In this document: in pieces, positions 41,667 to 49,234 of the stretch
How positions within the stretch are numbered: the stretch's first letter is position 1
How the letters are laid out: each line of letters starts with the position of its first letter
Source: Rhizobiaceae bacterium
Lineage (GTDB): Bacteria > Pseudomonadota > Alphaproteobacteria > Rhizobiales > Rhizobiaceae
Length of the DNA: 64,000 bases
Direction: 5' to 3'
NCBI GenBank assembly: GCA_017643025.1
Contig: JAEPOG010000002.1
Location: 598,501 to 662,500 of the forward strand
Notes under the pieces: generated by a model
The model's input: the letters and a program-made list of their open reading frames with translations, nothing else
Databases searched by the model: none
Told to the model about the DNA's origin: nothing
Made by a program: the position numbers and the translations under genes

Positions 41667-42446
41667 ATGACGGAACTGCTCGATACCTCGCCGCTCGGCG
41701 TCGTGCGCCGTTTCGAGGCAGCCGGCTTCCGGGCATGGCCCGCGTCCTCCGTGCACTACGACGGGACCTGGTTGGTCAGGCTAACGGCGGGCAACGCCGC
41801 CAAGCGCCTTAATTCCGTCAATCCGCTCGATCCCGGCGACAATCGCGACCTCGGCGAGCGCATTGCCCGCGCCGCGCGGCGTTTCGAGTCCTACGGCCGG
41901 CCAATGGTGTTCCGCCTGTCGCCGCTTGCCGGCCCGACGCTGATCGAACGGCTGAACGCCGAGAGGTGGGACAGCTTCTCTGAATCGCTTGTCATGATGA
42001 TGCCGCTGTCGAACGCCGCCGTCGACGACGTCATGCATCTGATCCCGCTCAAGGATGTCGGCCGCTATGTCAGCGCGGCCATCCATGTACACGGGCACGA
42101 CCCGTCCGTGCGGCCGGGCCTGTCGGAATTGATCGGCGCGATCAAGCCAGAGGTCGGTCTGTTCGCCATGGAAGGTTCGGGTCAGGCCGCAGCGAGTGCG
42201 ATCTGCGTGCACGACGGCGACCTCGCCGGGTTGTTCGAGGTTGCGACCCACCAGCAGGAGCGCGGCAAGGGACATGGTCGCAAGATCGTGCTGTCGGCAC
42301 TGAAATGGGCCAAGCTGCGCGGCGCGCGCATCGCCTGGCTGCAGGTCGAGGCCGACAACGAACCGGCAGTAGCGCTTTACCGTTCGCTCGGCTTTGTCGA
42401 AGCCTACCGCTACCACTATCGCCGTCCGTCAGGGGACAGCGCTTGA
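41667..42446 (+). CDS. GNAT-family N-acetyltransferase
   Basis: The 259-residue protein has an N-terminal region of unknown fold and a C-terminal GNAT domain with AASAICVHDGDLAGLFEVAT, the acetyl-CoA loop QQERGKGHGRKIVLSAL (Q-x-x-G-x-G) and ALYRSLGFVEAYRYHYR. In rhizobia such a gene sits between argJ and mutT. Substrate is unknown; amino-group acetylation of a small metabolite or antibiotic is possible. It starts 3 nt after argJ and its stop overlaps the TTG start of mutT (TTGA). Confidence 0.88.
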   Translation: MTELLDTSPLGVVRRFEAAGFRAWPASSVHYDGTWLVRLTAGNAAKRLNSVNPLDPGDNRDLGERIARAARRFESYGRPMVFRLSPLAGPTLIERLNAERWDSFSESLVMMMPLSNAAVDDVMHLIPLKDVGRYVSAAIHVHGHDPSVRPGLSELIGAIKPEVGLFAMEGSGQAAASAICVHDGDLAGLFEVATHQQERGKGHGRKIVLSALKWAKLRGARIAWLQVEADNEPAVALYRSLGFVEAYRYHYRRPSGDSA

Positions 42447-42856
42447 GCGACCCATCGAAACCGCTGGTGATCGTGGTTGCCTGCGCGCTGATAGATGCCG
42501 ACCAGCGGGTGCTGATCGCCCAACGGCCCGAGGGCAAGGCGATGGCCGGATTGTGGGAGTTTCCGGGCGGCAAGGTCGAACCCGGCGAGACGCCGGAAGA
42601 GGCGGTGGTGCGGGAGCTACGCGAGGAGCTCAGCATCGAGACCAAGACCGCCTGCCTGGCGCCGCTAACATTCGCCAGCCACGCTTACGACGACTTTCAC
42701 CTCCTGATGCCGCTCTTCGTTTGCCGCAGATACTGGGGAACGCCAGTCGCGGTCGAGCACAAGGCGCTAAAATGGGTGCGTCCGGGCAAGCTGCGCGACT
42801 ATCCGATGCCGGAGGCAGACGTCCCGCTGATCGCACACCTGACCGACCTGCTCTGA
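42443..42856 (+). CDS. mutT: NUDIX hydrolase MutT (8-oxo-dGTP diphosphatase)
   Basis: MutT removes oxidised dGTP from the nucleotide pool and so prevents A:T to C:G mutations. The 137-residue protein has the Nudix box GKVEPGETPEEAVVREL followed by REELSI; the usual glycine near the end of the box is serine here. The start is the TTG at 42443, overlapping the upstream stop by 4 nt, with AGGGG 7 nt before it. FPGGKVEPGE and RPEGKAMAGLWEF match MutT rather than other Nudix groups. Confidence 0.93.
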   Translation: MSDPSKPLVIVVACALIDADQRVLIAQRPEGKAMAGLWEFPGGKVEPGETPEEAVVRELREELSIETKTACLAPLTFASHAYDDFHLLMPLFVCRRYWGTPVAVEHKALKWVRPGKLRDYPMPEADVPLIAHLTDLL

Positions 42857-42967
42857 GCTGGGGTCGGCTCGGATCATGATTAACGAATCCTTCACGCGGC
42901 AGTGAAATATTGAGCCATCGCACCCTCGCGTCTCTGACGCCGAGGCGTGCCGCAGGAGCCGGCTCAG

Positions 42968-43291
42968 ATGTGGCCTGAAGGAAATTTGGACAGCAGGAAC
43001 AGGGAAGACGAACCTGCCGATTTTCTCGGTGTCGCCGGTTCGCTTCGATTCACGCTGATCTTCGGCGCAGCCGCGATCGCGCTCGCCCTCTTTGTCGTGC
43101 CGTTTGCCGAGCAACAGGCGAAGTCGATCATGGCGCGCGGGCCGGTAGGCCTGGACACAATGTCGACCGGGTCGATCCGGCAGCCGGGCGGTGCGGCCGG
43201 CACGTACACGATCCGGCGCAGCGTTCTGCAAACCACGCCGCAATCTGTCTGCATCATCCGGGACAACGGCATGCGTACCGGCGATTGCTAG
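42968..43291 (+). CDS. Small hypothetical membrane protein
   Basis: I do not recognise the family. The 107-residue protein has a charged N-terminus (MWPEGNLDSRNREDEPADF), one membrane segment near residues 28-48 (LIFGAAAIALALFVVPF) and a periplasmic tail with two cysteines (CIIRDNGMRTGDC) that may form a disulphide. AGGAG lies 9 nt before ATG. It precedes the Flp pilin gene by 90 nt and may be linked with it. Confidence 0.78.
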   Translation: MWPEGNLDSRNREDEPADFLGVAGSLRFTLIFGAAAIALALFVVPFAEQQAKSIMARGPVGLDTMSTGSIRQPGGAAGTYTIRRSVLQTTPQSVCIIRDNGMRTGDC

Positions 43292-43381
43292 CCCTGGAAA
43301 CGAAACCCAAACCAACTGTCGTTAACTATTCTTAACAGCTGTCCGGCCATAATCGGCCGTCAAATATTCGAGGCGTCACAC

Positions 43382-43549
43382 ATGATCAGGCGGTTTTTGA
43401 GCGACAGATCCGGGGCCACCGCATCCGAATACGGATTGATCGTGGCCGTCCTATCTCTCGCCATCGTGGGCGGCGTCGCCTCGGCGACAAACGCCATCAG
43501 CGACATGTTCAACTACACCGCCGGCTATCTGACCAACTCGATCAACTAG
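43382..43549 (+). CDS. Flp/Fap-type pilin, orphan
   Basis: The 55-residue protein reads MIRRFLSDRSG then ATASEYGLIVAVLSLAIVGG. It has the class IVb prepilin signature: a short basic leader, cleavage after G11, and Glu at mature position 5 followed by Tyr (E16-Y17), then a hydrophobic helix. Flp pilins polymerise into Tad pili for surface attachment. GAGG lies 8 nt before ATG. Upstream (43322-43335) is TTAA-N6-TTAA, one base short of a CtrA box, of interest because pilA is CtrA-controlled in Caulobacter. No tad/cpa genes are in the window, so assembly relies on genes elsewhere. Confidence 0.88.
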   Translation: MIRRFLSDRSGATASEYGLIVAVLSLAIVGGVASATNAISDMFNYTAGYLTNSIN

Positions 43550-43552
43550 CCG

Positions 43553-44431
43553 TCAATCGCCATCCCGTCTGCCGAGGATATCGGCGAGCGAAACCTTGGC
43601 GCTGCCGGGCTTGAGCGGCTTTTGCTGCGAAGCGTGCGGCGCCCATCCCGACAGCCAAACGACAGAAAAAGTCGCGCGCAGGCGCCCGTCCGGGTCCGAA
43701 AAACGCTCGGCATAGATTTCCGCCGCGCTCAGGAACAGGCGGCGTCCGACCGGGTTACGGCTTCGGGAAACCAGCGCGTTGGTCGCGCCCATGACACGCA
43801 GGTCGCGCATAAGGTCGAAAATCGTGTCGTAGCGCACGGTCACCGTCTCGGCATCGGCCACCGGCAATGCAAATCCGGCGCGCTGCAGCAGGCCGCCTGC
43901 GTCGCGAACATCCATGAAAGGCGCGACGCGCGGGCTGGCGCCGCCGGCGATTTCGGTTTCGGCTTCCAGGAGTGCGGAGCGCAGCTCGTTCAGCGTTCCC
44001 TGGCCGGGCAGTGCTGCTAGGAACAGTCCGTCGGGCCGCAATGCGCGTCGGATCTGCGCCAGCAGACCGGGCGTATCGTTGGTCTCGTGCAGCGTTAGCA
44101 ACGACACCGCAAGGTCGACGCTTCCGTCGGCGAGGGGCAGCTCTTCCGTCGGCGAGACCGTCTGGCGGACATCGGCATGAGCGGTGGCCAGGAAAGCAGC
44201 GTCGGGTTCAATGCGGGTTACGTTAGATACCTTGCCGGAATGCAGCAGGGCCTCGGCCGGGACCGGCGACAGGCAGTGCAGTGTGACCGCATTTTCGAAC
44301 CGGCGCTCCACGGTGGAGACGCGCAGCAGAAGATCGTCGAGCGCATGGCGGAGCAGAAAGTCCGCCCCGCCGGCGCGAAGCGCGCGCAACTTGCGCTGAA
44401 GAAGCAGATCCCGGTCGAATACGGATTCCAT
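43553..44431 (-). CDS. SAM-dependent methyltransferase-fold protein, NDUFAF5-like
   Basis: The 292-residue protein starts MESVFDRDLLLQRKLRALR, resembling the N-terminus of the mitochondrial complex I factor NDUFAF5 and its alphaproteobacterial relatives, and has the Rossmann segments GSVDLAVSLLTLHETNDTPG, LRPDGLFLAALPG and a C-terminal VSLADIL. The glycine-rich motif I is not obvious, which suggests a diverged cofactor site. Human NDUFAF5 hydroxylates an arginine of the complex I subunit NDUFS7; a parallel role here is inference. The gene is divergent from comF (80 nt apart) and ends 4 nt after the pilin stop on the opposite strand. Confidence 0.83.
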   Translation of the reverse strand: MESVFDRDLLLQRKLRALRAGGADFLLRHALDDLLLRVSTVERRFENAVTLHCLSPVPAEALLHSGKVSNVTRIEPDAAFLATAHADVRQTVSPTEELPLADGSVDLAVSLLTLHETNDTPGLLAQIRRALRPDGLFLAALPGQGTLNELRSALLEAETEIAGGASPRVAPFMDVRDAGGLLQRAGFALPVADAETVTVRYDTIFDLMRDLRVMGATNALVSRSRNPVGRRLFLSAAEIYAERFSDPDGRLRATFSVVWLSGWAPHASQQKPLKPGSAKVSLADILGRRDGD

Positions 44432-44511
44432 ATCGGCCCGCCGAAAGATTGGACGCGATGGCCGCCGTACGTTTCGTGCTAGGCTGACATCGGCAGGGTG
44501 TGGTCGCCGAA

Positions 44512-45291
44512 ATGAATGTAGAGATCAAGGGCGGGATTTCCGAGGGTATGGCCGCGGCGGTGGCGCGCCTGCTGTTTCCGCCGGCCTGCCCCGGCTGCCG
44601 ACGGCACGTCCGCGAACCGGGAACGCTTTGTTCCCGATGTTGGCACGAAGTGCGGTTCATCGAGCCGCCGCTCTGCGCAATTCTGGGAACCCCCTTCGCC
44701 TACGAGGTTGGGGATGACGCCGTCTCGCCGGCCGCACTGGCCGATCCGCCGGTATTTTCTCGCGCCCGGGCTGCCGTCGCCTATTCCGGTATTGCGCGGC
44801 AATTGGTGCAGAACCTGAAATACCGCGACCGTACCGATCTTGCGCCATGGATGGCGCGGTGGATGATACGCGCGGGCAGGGAGCTTCTGCGCGATGCCGA
44901 GATCGTGGTGCCCGTGCCGCTGCATCGCAGGCGGTTCTTTTCCCGCCGGTTCAACCAGTCGGCGGAGCTGGCGCGTCATGTCTCTCATTTGAGCGCCGTT
45001 TCCTTCGTGCCGGACGCTGTCGAACGGGTGAAGAAGACGCAGCAGCAGGTGGGTCTCCGCGCGAGCGAGCGCGAAGCCAATATGCGCGGCGCATTCCGGG
45101 TGCCAGATCGGCAGAAGACGGAGGTGACCGGCCGCAGGGTGCTTCTGGTCGACGACGTCTATACGACCGGGGCAACTGCATCGGCTGCCACGCGAGCATT
45201 GAAGAAGGCGGGAGCGCGGGAGGTCGACGTGCTGACATTTGCGCTGGCGCTGCCCGGGGACTTCCTGCTCGAGGACGCAGGCCCTATATAA
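44512..45291 (+). CDS. comF: ComF family phosphoribosyltransferase-like protein
   Basis: The 259-residue protein has an N-terminal zinc finger (CPGCRRHVREPGTLCSRC) and a C-terminal type I phosphoribosyltransferase fold with VVPVPLHRRRFFSRRFNQSA and the PRPP loop VLLVDDVYTTGATASA. ComF is needed for DNA uptake in competent bacteria and probably helps bring single-stranded DNA into the cytosol; in rhizobia it is widespread with no proven function. ATG 44512 is used; a GTG at 44500 is possible. grxC follows 24 nt later. Confidence 0.92.
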   Translation: MNVEIKGGISEGMAAAVARLLFPPACPGCRRHVREPGTLCSRCWHEVRFIEPPLCAILGTPFAYEVGDDAVSPAALADPPVFSRARAAVAYSGIARQLVQNLKYRDRTDLAPWMARWMIRAGRELLRDAEIVVPVPLHRRRFFSRRFNQSAELARHVSHLSAVSFVPDAVERVKKTQQQVGLRASEREANMRGAFRVPDRQKTEVTGRRVLLVDDVYTTGATASAATRALKKAGAREVDVLTFALALPGDFLLEDAGPI

Positions 45292-45315
45292 GTCAGGTTT
45301 GGACGCAGGATTCCG

Positions 45316-45594
45316 ATGACCGAAGTAACGATCTATACGCGCATGATGTGCGGCTATTGCGCCGCCGCGAAGCGGCTGCTGGACCGCAAGGGCGTCGCCT
45401 ATACCGAGCATGATGCGAGTTTCTCGCCCGAGTTGCGCCAGGAAATGATCGGGCGCGCCAATGGGCGCTCGACCTTCCCGCAGATTTTCATCGGCGACCA
45501 CCATGTCGGCGGATCTGACGACCTTCACACGCTGGAGCATGAGGGCCGGCTCGACGCCATGCTGGCAGATGCGCCGCGAGCCGCTGCATCATGA
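45316..45594 (+). CDS. grxC: Glutaredoxin 3 GrxC
   Basis: The 92-residue protein starts MTEVTIYTRMMCGYCAAAK and has a dithiol active site CGYC (C12, C15) and the GSH-binding segments TFPQIFIGDHHVGG and DDLHTLEHEGRL. It uses glutathione to reduce protein disulphides and glutathionylated proteins in the cytoplasm. It is 24 nt after comF, and its stop overlaps the start of the amidase gene as ATGA. That coupling suggests a link between the two in glutathione metabolism. Confidence 0.95.
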   Translation: MTEVTIYTRMMCGYCAAAKRLLDRKGVAYTEHDASFSPELRQEMIGRANGRSTFPQIFIGDHHVGGSDDLHTLEHEGRLDAMLADAPRAAAS

Positions 45595-46454
45595 GCACGG
45601 TGCGCGTCGCCGCGCTGCAGATGCGCGCAACCATGGGTGTCGGGCGCAATGTCGAGGCGTTCGAGGCGCTGGTGCGCGAGGCCGCCGACAAGGGTGCGGC
45701 CTATGTGCAGTCGCCGGAGATGACCGGCGCGCTGGTGCGTGATCGGGCCACGCTGACATCACTGATCACCTCGGCCGACAAGGACGCCGTCGCGGCGAAA
45801 GCTTCCGCGCTTGCCGCCGAACTAGGCATCCACATTCATGTCGGCTCGACCGCGATTGCGCGCGACGACGGCAAGGTGGCGAACCGGGCCTTTCTCTACG
45901 GTCCGGATGGCGGGCTGATTGCCAACTACGACAAGATTCACATGTTCGATGTCGATCTCGACAATGGCGAGAGCTGGCGCGAATCGAACACCTACGAACC
46001 GGGCAAGGAAACAGTGGTCGCCGATCTCGGTTTCGCTCGTCTCGGCATGTCGGTGTGCTATGACCTGCGCTTCCCGCAGCTGTTTCGGGCGCAGGCGCTG
46101 GCGGGCGCCGAGATCATGACAGTACCGGCGGCCTTCACGCGACAAACCGGCGAGGCGCACTGGCATGTTCTGCTGCGCGCGCGCGCGATCGAGAACGGCG
46201 CGTTTGTGATCGCAGCCGCGCAGGGCGGCAAACATGAGGACGGGCGCGAGACCTACGGCCATTCGCTCATCATCGATCCGTGGGGCACCGTCATCGCCGA
46301 AGCCGATCATGACGAGCCCGGCGTCGTGATTGCCGAGATCGACACCGCCAAGGTGGCCGCCGCGCGCGGCAAGATTCCGAATCTCGGCAATGCCCGGCCC
46401 TTCGAGGTCAGGACGGTACCGGCTGCGCCTACCCCGGAACGCCGGGCGTCATGA
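45591..46454 (+). CDS. Nit1/YbeM-type carbon-nitrogen hydrolase (deaminated-glutathione amidase)
   Basis: The 287-residue protein is a nitrilase-superfamily enzyme with the full Glu-Lys-Cys triad: E43 (VQSPEMTG), K115 (ANYDKIHMFDVDL) and C156 (MSVCYDLRFPQLFR). The IHMFDVDL segment and the length fit the Nit1 branch, which hydrolyses deaminated glutathione formed by side reactions of transaminases. Operon coupling with grxC (4-nt overlap) supports this, but omega-amidase or another amide substrate is possible. Its stop overlaps the next gene start by 4 nt. Confidence 0.9.
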   Translation: MSTVRVAALQMRATMGVGRNVEAFEALVREAADKGAAYVQSPEMTGALVRDRATLTSLITSADKDAVAAKASALAAELGIHIHVGSTAIARDDGKVANRAFLYGPDGGLIANYDKIHMFDVDLDNGESWRESNTYEPGKETVVADLGFARLGMSVCYDLRFPQLFRAQALAGAEIMTVPAAFTRQTGEAHWHVLLRARAIENGAFVIAAAQGGKHEDGRETYGHSLIIDPWGTVIAEADHDEPGVVIAEIDTAKVAAARGKIPNLGNARPFEVRTVPAAPTPERRAS

Positions 46455-46876
46455 TCCGCTTCTCGCTCTGCTGCGACCGCGATCACGATTTCGATGGCTG
46501 GTTTCGCAACAACGACGATTTCGAGACGCAGAAGAAGCGCGGGCTTGTATCATGCCCGGTATGCAATTCGGCCAAGGTCGAGAAGGCGCTGATGGCTCCG
46601 TCCGTGCAGTCGTCGCGTAAGCGCGAAAAGGTGGCGCTCGGCATGAATGCCGAGCAGAGGAGGCTGATGGGGCAGCTCAAGGAGCTGACCGACAAGCTGA
46701 AGGAAAACGCCGACTATGTCGGCGACAAGTTCGCCGAAGAGGCGCGCAAGATCCATTTCGGCGAGACCGACCCGCGCGGCATATATGGCGAGGCGTCGAA
46801 GGAGGAGGTCAAGGACCTCCTTGAGGATGGCGTCAGCATCATGCCGCTACCCACAATCCCCGACGACACGAACTGA
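46451..46876 (+). CDS. DUF1178 family protein
   Basis: The 141-residue protein starts MIRFSLCCDRDHDFDGWFRN and has a zinc-ribbon-like N-terminal part (C7, C8 and CPVC at 36-39) then a helical C-terminus ending DGVSIMPLPTIPDDTN, all diagnostic of DUF1178. The function is unknown; it may bind zinc. It is the last gene of the comF-grxC-nit cluster, coupled by ATGA to the amidase, and is followed by a hairpin with TTTT. Confidence 0.93.
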   Translation: MIRFSLCCDRDHDFDGWFRNNDDFETQKKRGLVSCPVCNSAKVEKALMAPSVQSSRKREKVALGMNAEQRRLMGQLKELTDKLKENADYVGDKFAEEARKIHFGETDPRGIYGEASKEEVKDLLEDGVSIMPLPTIPDDTN

Positions 46877-46881
46877 TCGGG

Positions 46882-46914
46882 AAGCGGGTCAGGCCTGGTT
46901 GGCCGCCCGCTTTT
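46882..46914 (+). terminator. Terminator of the comF-grxC-DUF1178 cluster overlapping the end of ubiG
   Basis: AAGCGGG pairs with CCCGCTT (46906-46912), with an inner GGCC/GGCC stem, followed by TT. It begins 6 nt after the DUF1178 stop and contains the last codons of the convergent ubiG. Confidence 0.6.
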
Positions 46915-47647
46915 CCGCCAGCACCATGTAGTTGACGTCCATGTCGCGCGAGCGCTGCCAGCGGTCGGCGATCGGGTTGTAGACGACGCCCGTGCGGTCG
47001 ATCGAGGCGAGGCCAGCGGCATCGAGCGCGCGCTCAAGCTCCTCCGGCCGCACCAGCTTGCCGAACTGGTGCGTGCCGCGCGGCAGCCAGCGCAGCACAT
47101 ATTCGGCGCCGATGATGGCCAGTCCCAGCGCCTTCAGAGTACGGTTGATGGTTGCGACGAACATGATGCCGCCCGGCTTCAGCATCGCGCCACAGCGGGC
47201 AATGAAGAAGTCGACATCGGCGACGTGCTCGACGACCTCCATGTTGAGGATGATGTCAAAGGTTTCGCCGGCATCCGCCAGTTCTTCGGCGGCAGCCGCG
47301 CGATAGTCGATCTTCACGCCGCTTTCAGCAGCATGGAGTTTGGCCACCTCGATGTTGGTTTCGGAAGCATCCGCGCCGACGACATCCGCGCCGAGCCGCG
47401 CCATCGGCTCGCACAGCAGGCCGCCGCCGCAGCCAATGTCCAGTATACGCAGGTCCTTCAACGGCTTGGCGGCACGGTGGTCACGCCCGAAATGTTCCGC
47501 TGCCTTGTCGCGGATATAGGCAAGCCGCACGGGATTGAATTTGTGCAGCGGGCGGAACTTGCCGTTGGGGTTCCACCACTCGGCGGCAAGCGCGGAAAAG
47601 CGCTCGATCTCGCTGCTGTCAACGCTGGTTCGCTCGGCCTGAGACAT
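46889..47647 (-). CDS. ubiG: Ubiquinone biosynthesis O-methyltransferase UbiG
   Basis: UbiG carries out both O-methylations of ubiquinone synthesis with S-adenosylmethionine at the inner membrane. The 252-residue protein has [20 protein letters not shown], the SAM-binding motif [48 protein letters not shown] and [14 protein letters not shown], all typical. ATG 47647 (MSQAERTS) is used with GAGGAG upstream; a far longer open frame to 48430 runs antisense through lysC and is rejected. It is divergent from lysC across 250 nt. Confidence 0.96.
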   Translation of the reverse strand: MSQAERTSVDSSEIERFSALAAEWWNPNGKFRPLHKFNPVRLAYIRDKAAEHFGRDHRAAKPLKDLRILDIGCGGGLLCEPMARLGADVVGADASETNIEVAKLHAAESGVKIDYRAAAAEELADAGETFDIILNMEVVEHVADVDFFIARCGAMLKPGGIMFVATINRTLKALGLAIIGAEYVLRWLPRGTHQFGKLVRPEELERALDAAGLASIDRTGVVYNPIADRWQRSRDMDVNYMVLAEKRAANQA

Positions 47648-47829
47648 GGGCTTGCAGCTCTCCTCTGCCGCCAACAAGTCGTGGCCACGCGAAGAAATGT
47701 CAAGCCGTTGCACCTTGTGCCAGCGTGAACGTGAATGACGGGCTTGCTTGCGAAACAGCTGACGTTTGGATATGGAAGCCGCGCGCCCGGAACCCTTGGC
47801 CAGACGCGCGTTTCGGCGCAGCCATGCCT

Positions 47830-47843
47830 GGGTTCCGGAACCC
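47830..47843. promoter_or_regulatory. 14-bp palindrome in the ubiG-lysC divergent region
   Basis: GGGTTCCGGAACCC is perfectly palindromic and lies 55 nt before lysC. A related half (CCCGGAACCC) occurs about 40 nt further upstream. It may be an operator for lysC; no regulator can be named. Confidence 0.35.
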
Positions 47844-47897
47844 CGATTTCCGTCAGGTCCTGCCCGGCGGAGCTTCAGCTGAAGGCACTCCGCGACG

Positions 47898-49172
47898 ATG
47901 GCGCGCATCGTGATGAAATTCGGCGGGACGTCCGTCGCCGATCTGGACCGAATCCGTAACGTCGCGCGCCATGTGAAGCGCGAGGTGGATGCCGGCAACG
48001 AGGTCGCCGTGGTCGTGTCGGCCATGGCCGGCAAGACGAACGAGCTCGTCGGCTGGGCGCAGCAGATGCCACGCGCCAGCGGCGCAAACCTGCCCTTTTT
48101 CGACGCACGCGAATATGACGCGATTGTTGCTTCCGGCGAGCAGGTGTCGGCGGGTCTTCTGGCGATCGCGCTGCAGTCGATTGGTATCGACGCCCGCTCC
48201 TGGCAGGGCTGGCAGATACCGATCCGCACCGACGGCGCGCATGGGGCGGCGCGCATTGTCGATATCGACGCTTCGACCCTGATCGAGCGCTTCGGCCGCG
48301 GGCAAGTGGCGGTGGTCACCGGGTTCCAGGGTATCGGGCCGGATAACCGCATCGCGACGCTCGGGCGCGGCGGTTCCGATACGAGCGCCGTGGCCGTCGC
48401 GGCGGCGGTGAAAGCCGACCGCTGCGACATCTACACGGATGTCGACGGGGTCTACACAACCGATCCGCGCATCGAGCCCAAGGCGCGGCGGTTGTCGAAA
48501 ATTTCGTTCGAAGAGATGCTCGAAATGGCGTCGCTCGGCGCCAAGGTGCTGCAGGTGCGCTCGGTCGAGCTGGCCATGGTTCACAAGGTGCGCACCTTCG
48601 TGCGCTCCTCCTTCGACGACCCCGATGCGCCGGGCATGGGCGACCCCGTCAATCCGCCCGGAACGCTCATTTGCGATGAGGATGAGATCGTGGAACAGCA
48701 AGTCGTCACCGGCATCGCCTACGCCAAGGACGAGGCCCAGATTTCGCTCAGGCGTGTCTCCGACAGGCCGGGCGTGGCTGCCGGCATCTTCGGCCCGCTG
48801 GCCGAGGCCGGCATCAATGTCGACATGATCGTCCAGAATATCTCCGAGGACGGGTCGCGCACCGACATGACCTTCACCGTGCCCTCGGGCGATGTGGACA
48901 AGGCGTTGTCGGTGCTCGAAAAGGTCCGCGAGACGGTCGGCTTCGACGTGCTCCAGCACGAAGCGGGCATGATGAAGGTGTCTGTGATCGGTATCGGCAT
49001 GCGCAGCCATGCCGGCGTGGCAGCGACCGCATTCAAGGCGCTGTCGGAGCGCGGCATCAACATCCGCGCGATCACGACATCCGAAATCAAGATTTCGATT
49101 TTGATCGATGGCGCCTATGGCGAACTGGCCGTGCGCGCTTTGCATTCCGTCTACGGTCTGGATAAGCAATAG
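47898..49172 (+). CDS. lysC: Aspartate kinase LysC
   Basis: Aspartate kinase phosphorylates aspartate, the first step to lysine, threonine and methionine. The 424-residue protein starts [15 protein letters not shown] with the nucleotide loop, has [26 protein letters not shown] and [12 protein letters not shown] in the kinase domain, and ends with two ACT domains (about 265-420; e.g. [22 protein letters not shown]) that bind lysine and/or threonine for feedback control. It is 62 nt upstream of ptsP, a conserved rhizobial neighbourhood. Confidence 0.97.
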   Translation: MARIVMKFGGTSVADLDRIRNVARHVKREVDAGNEVAVVVSAMAGKTNELVGWAQQMPRASGANLPFFDAREYDAIVASGEQVSAGLLAIALQSIGIDARSWQGWQIPIRTDGAHGAARIVDIDASTLIERFGRGQVAVVTGFQGIGPDNRIATLGRGGSDTSAVAVAAAVKADRCDIYTDVDGVYTTDPRIEPKARRLSKISFEEMLEMASLGAKVLQVRSVELAMVHKVRTFVRSSFDDPDAPGMGDPVNPPGTLICDEDEIVEQQVVTGIAYAKDEAQISLRRVSDRPGVAAGIFGPLAEAGINVDMIVQNISEDGSRTDMTFTVPSGDVDKALSVLEKVRETVGFDVLQHEAGMMKVSVIGIGMRSHAGVAATAFKALSERGINIRAITTSEIKISILIDGAYGELAVRALHSVYGLDKQ

Positions 49173-49234
49173 ATACGAGGAACGGGAATCGCGCGCTGGC
49201 TGACAAGGGGTCTGCCGGCCGCGACCGGACTTTT

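Noticed and set aside
43322..43335. CtrA box before the Flp pilin gene
   Set aside because: TTAA spacing is 6, not 7; kept only as a remark on the pilin gene.
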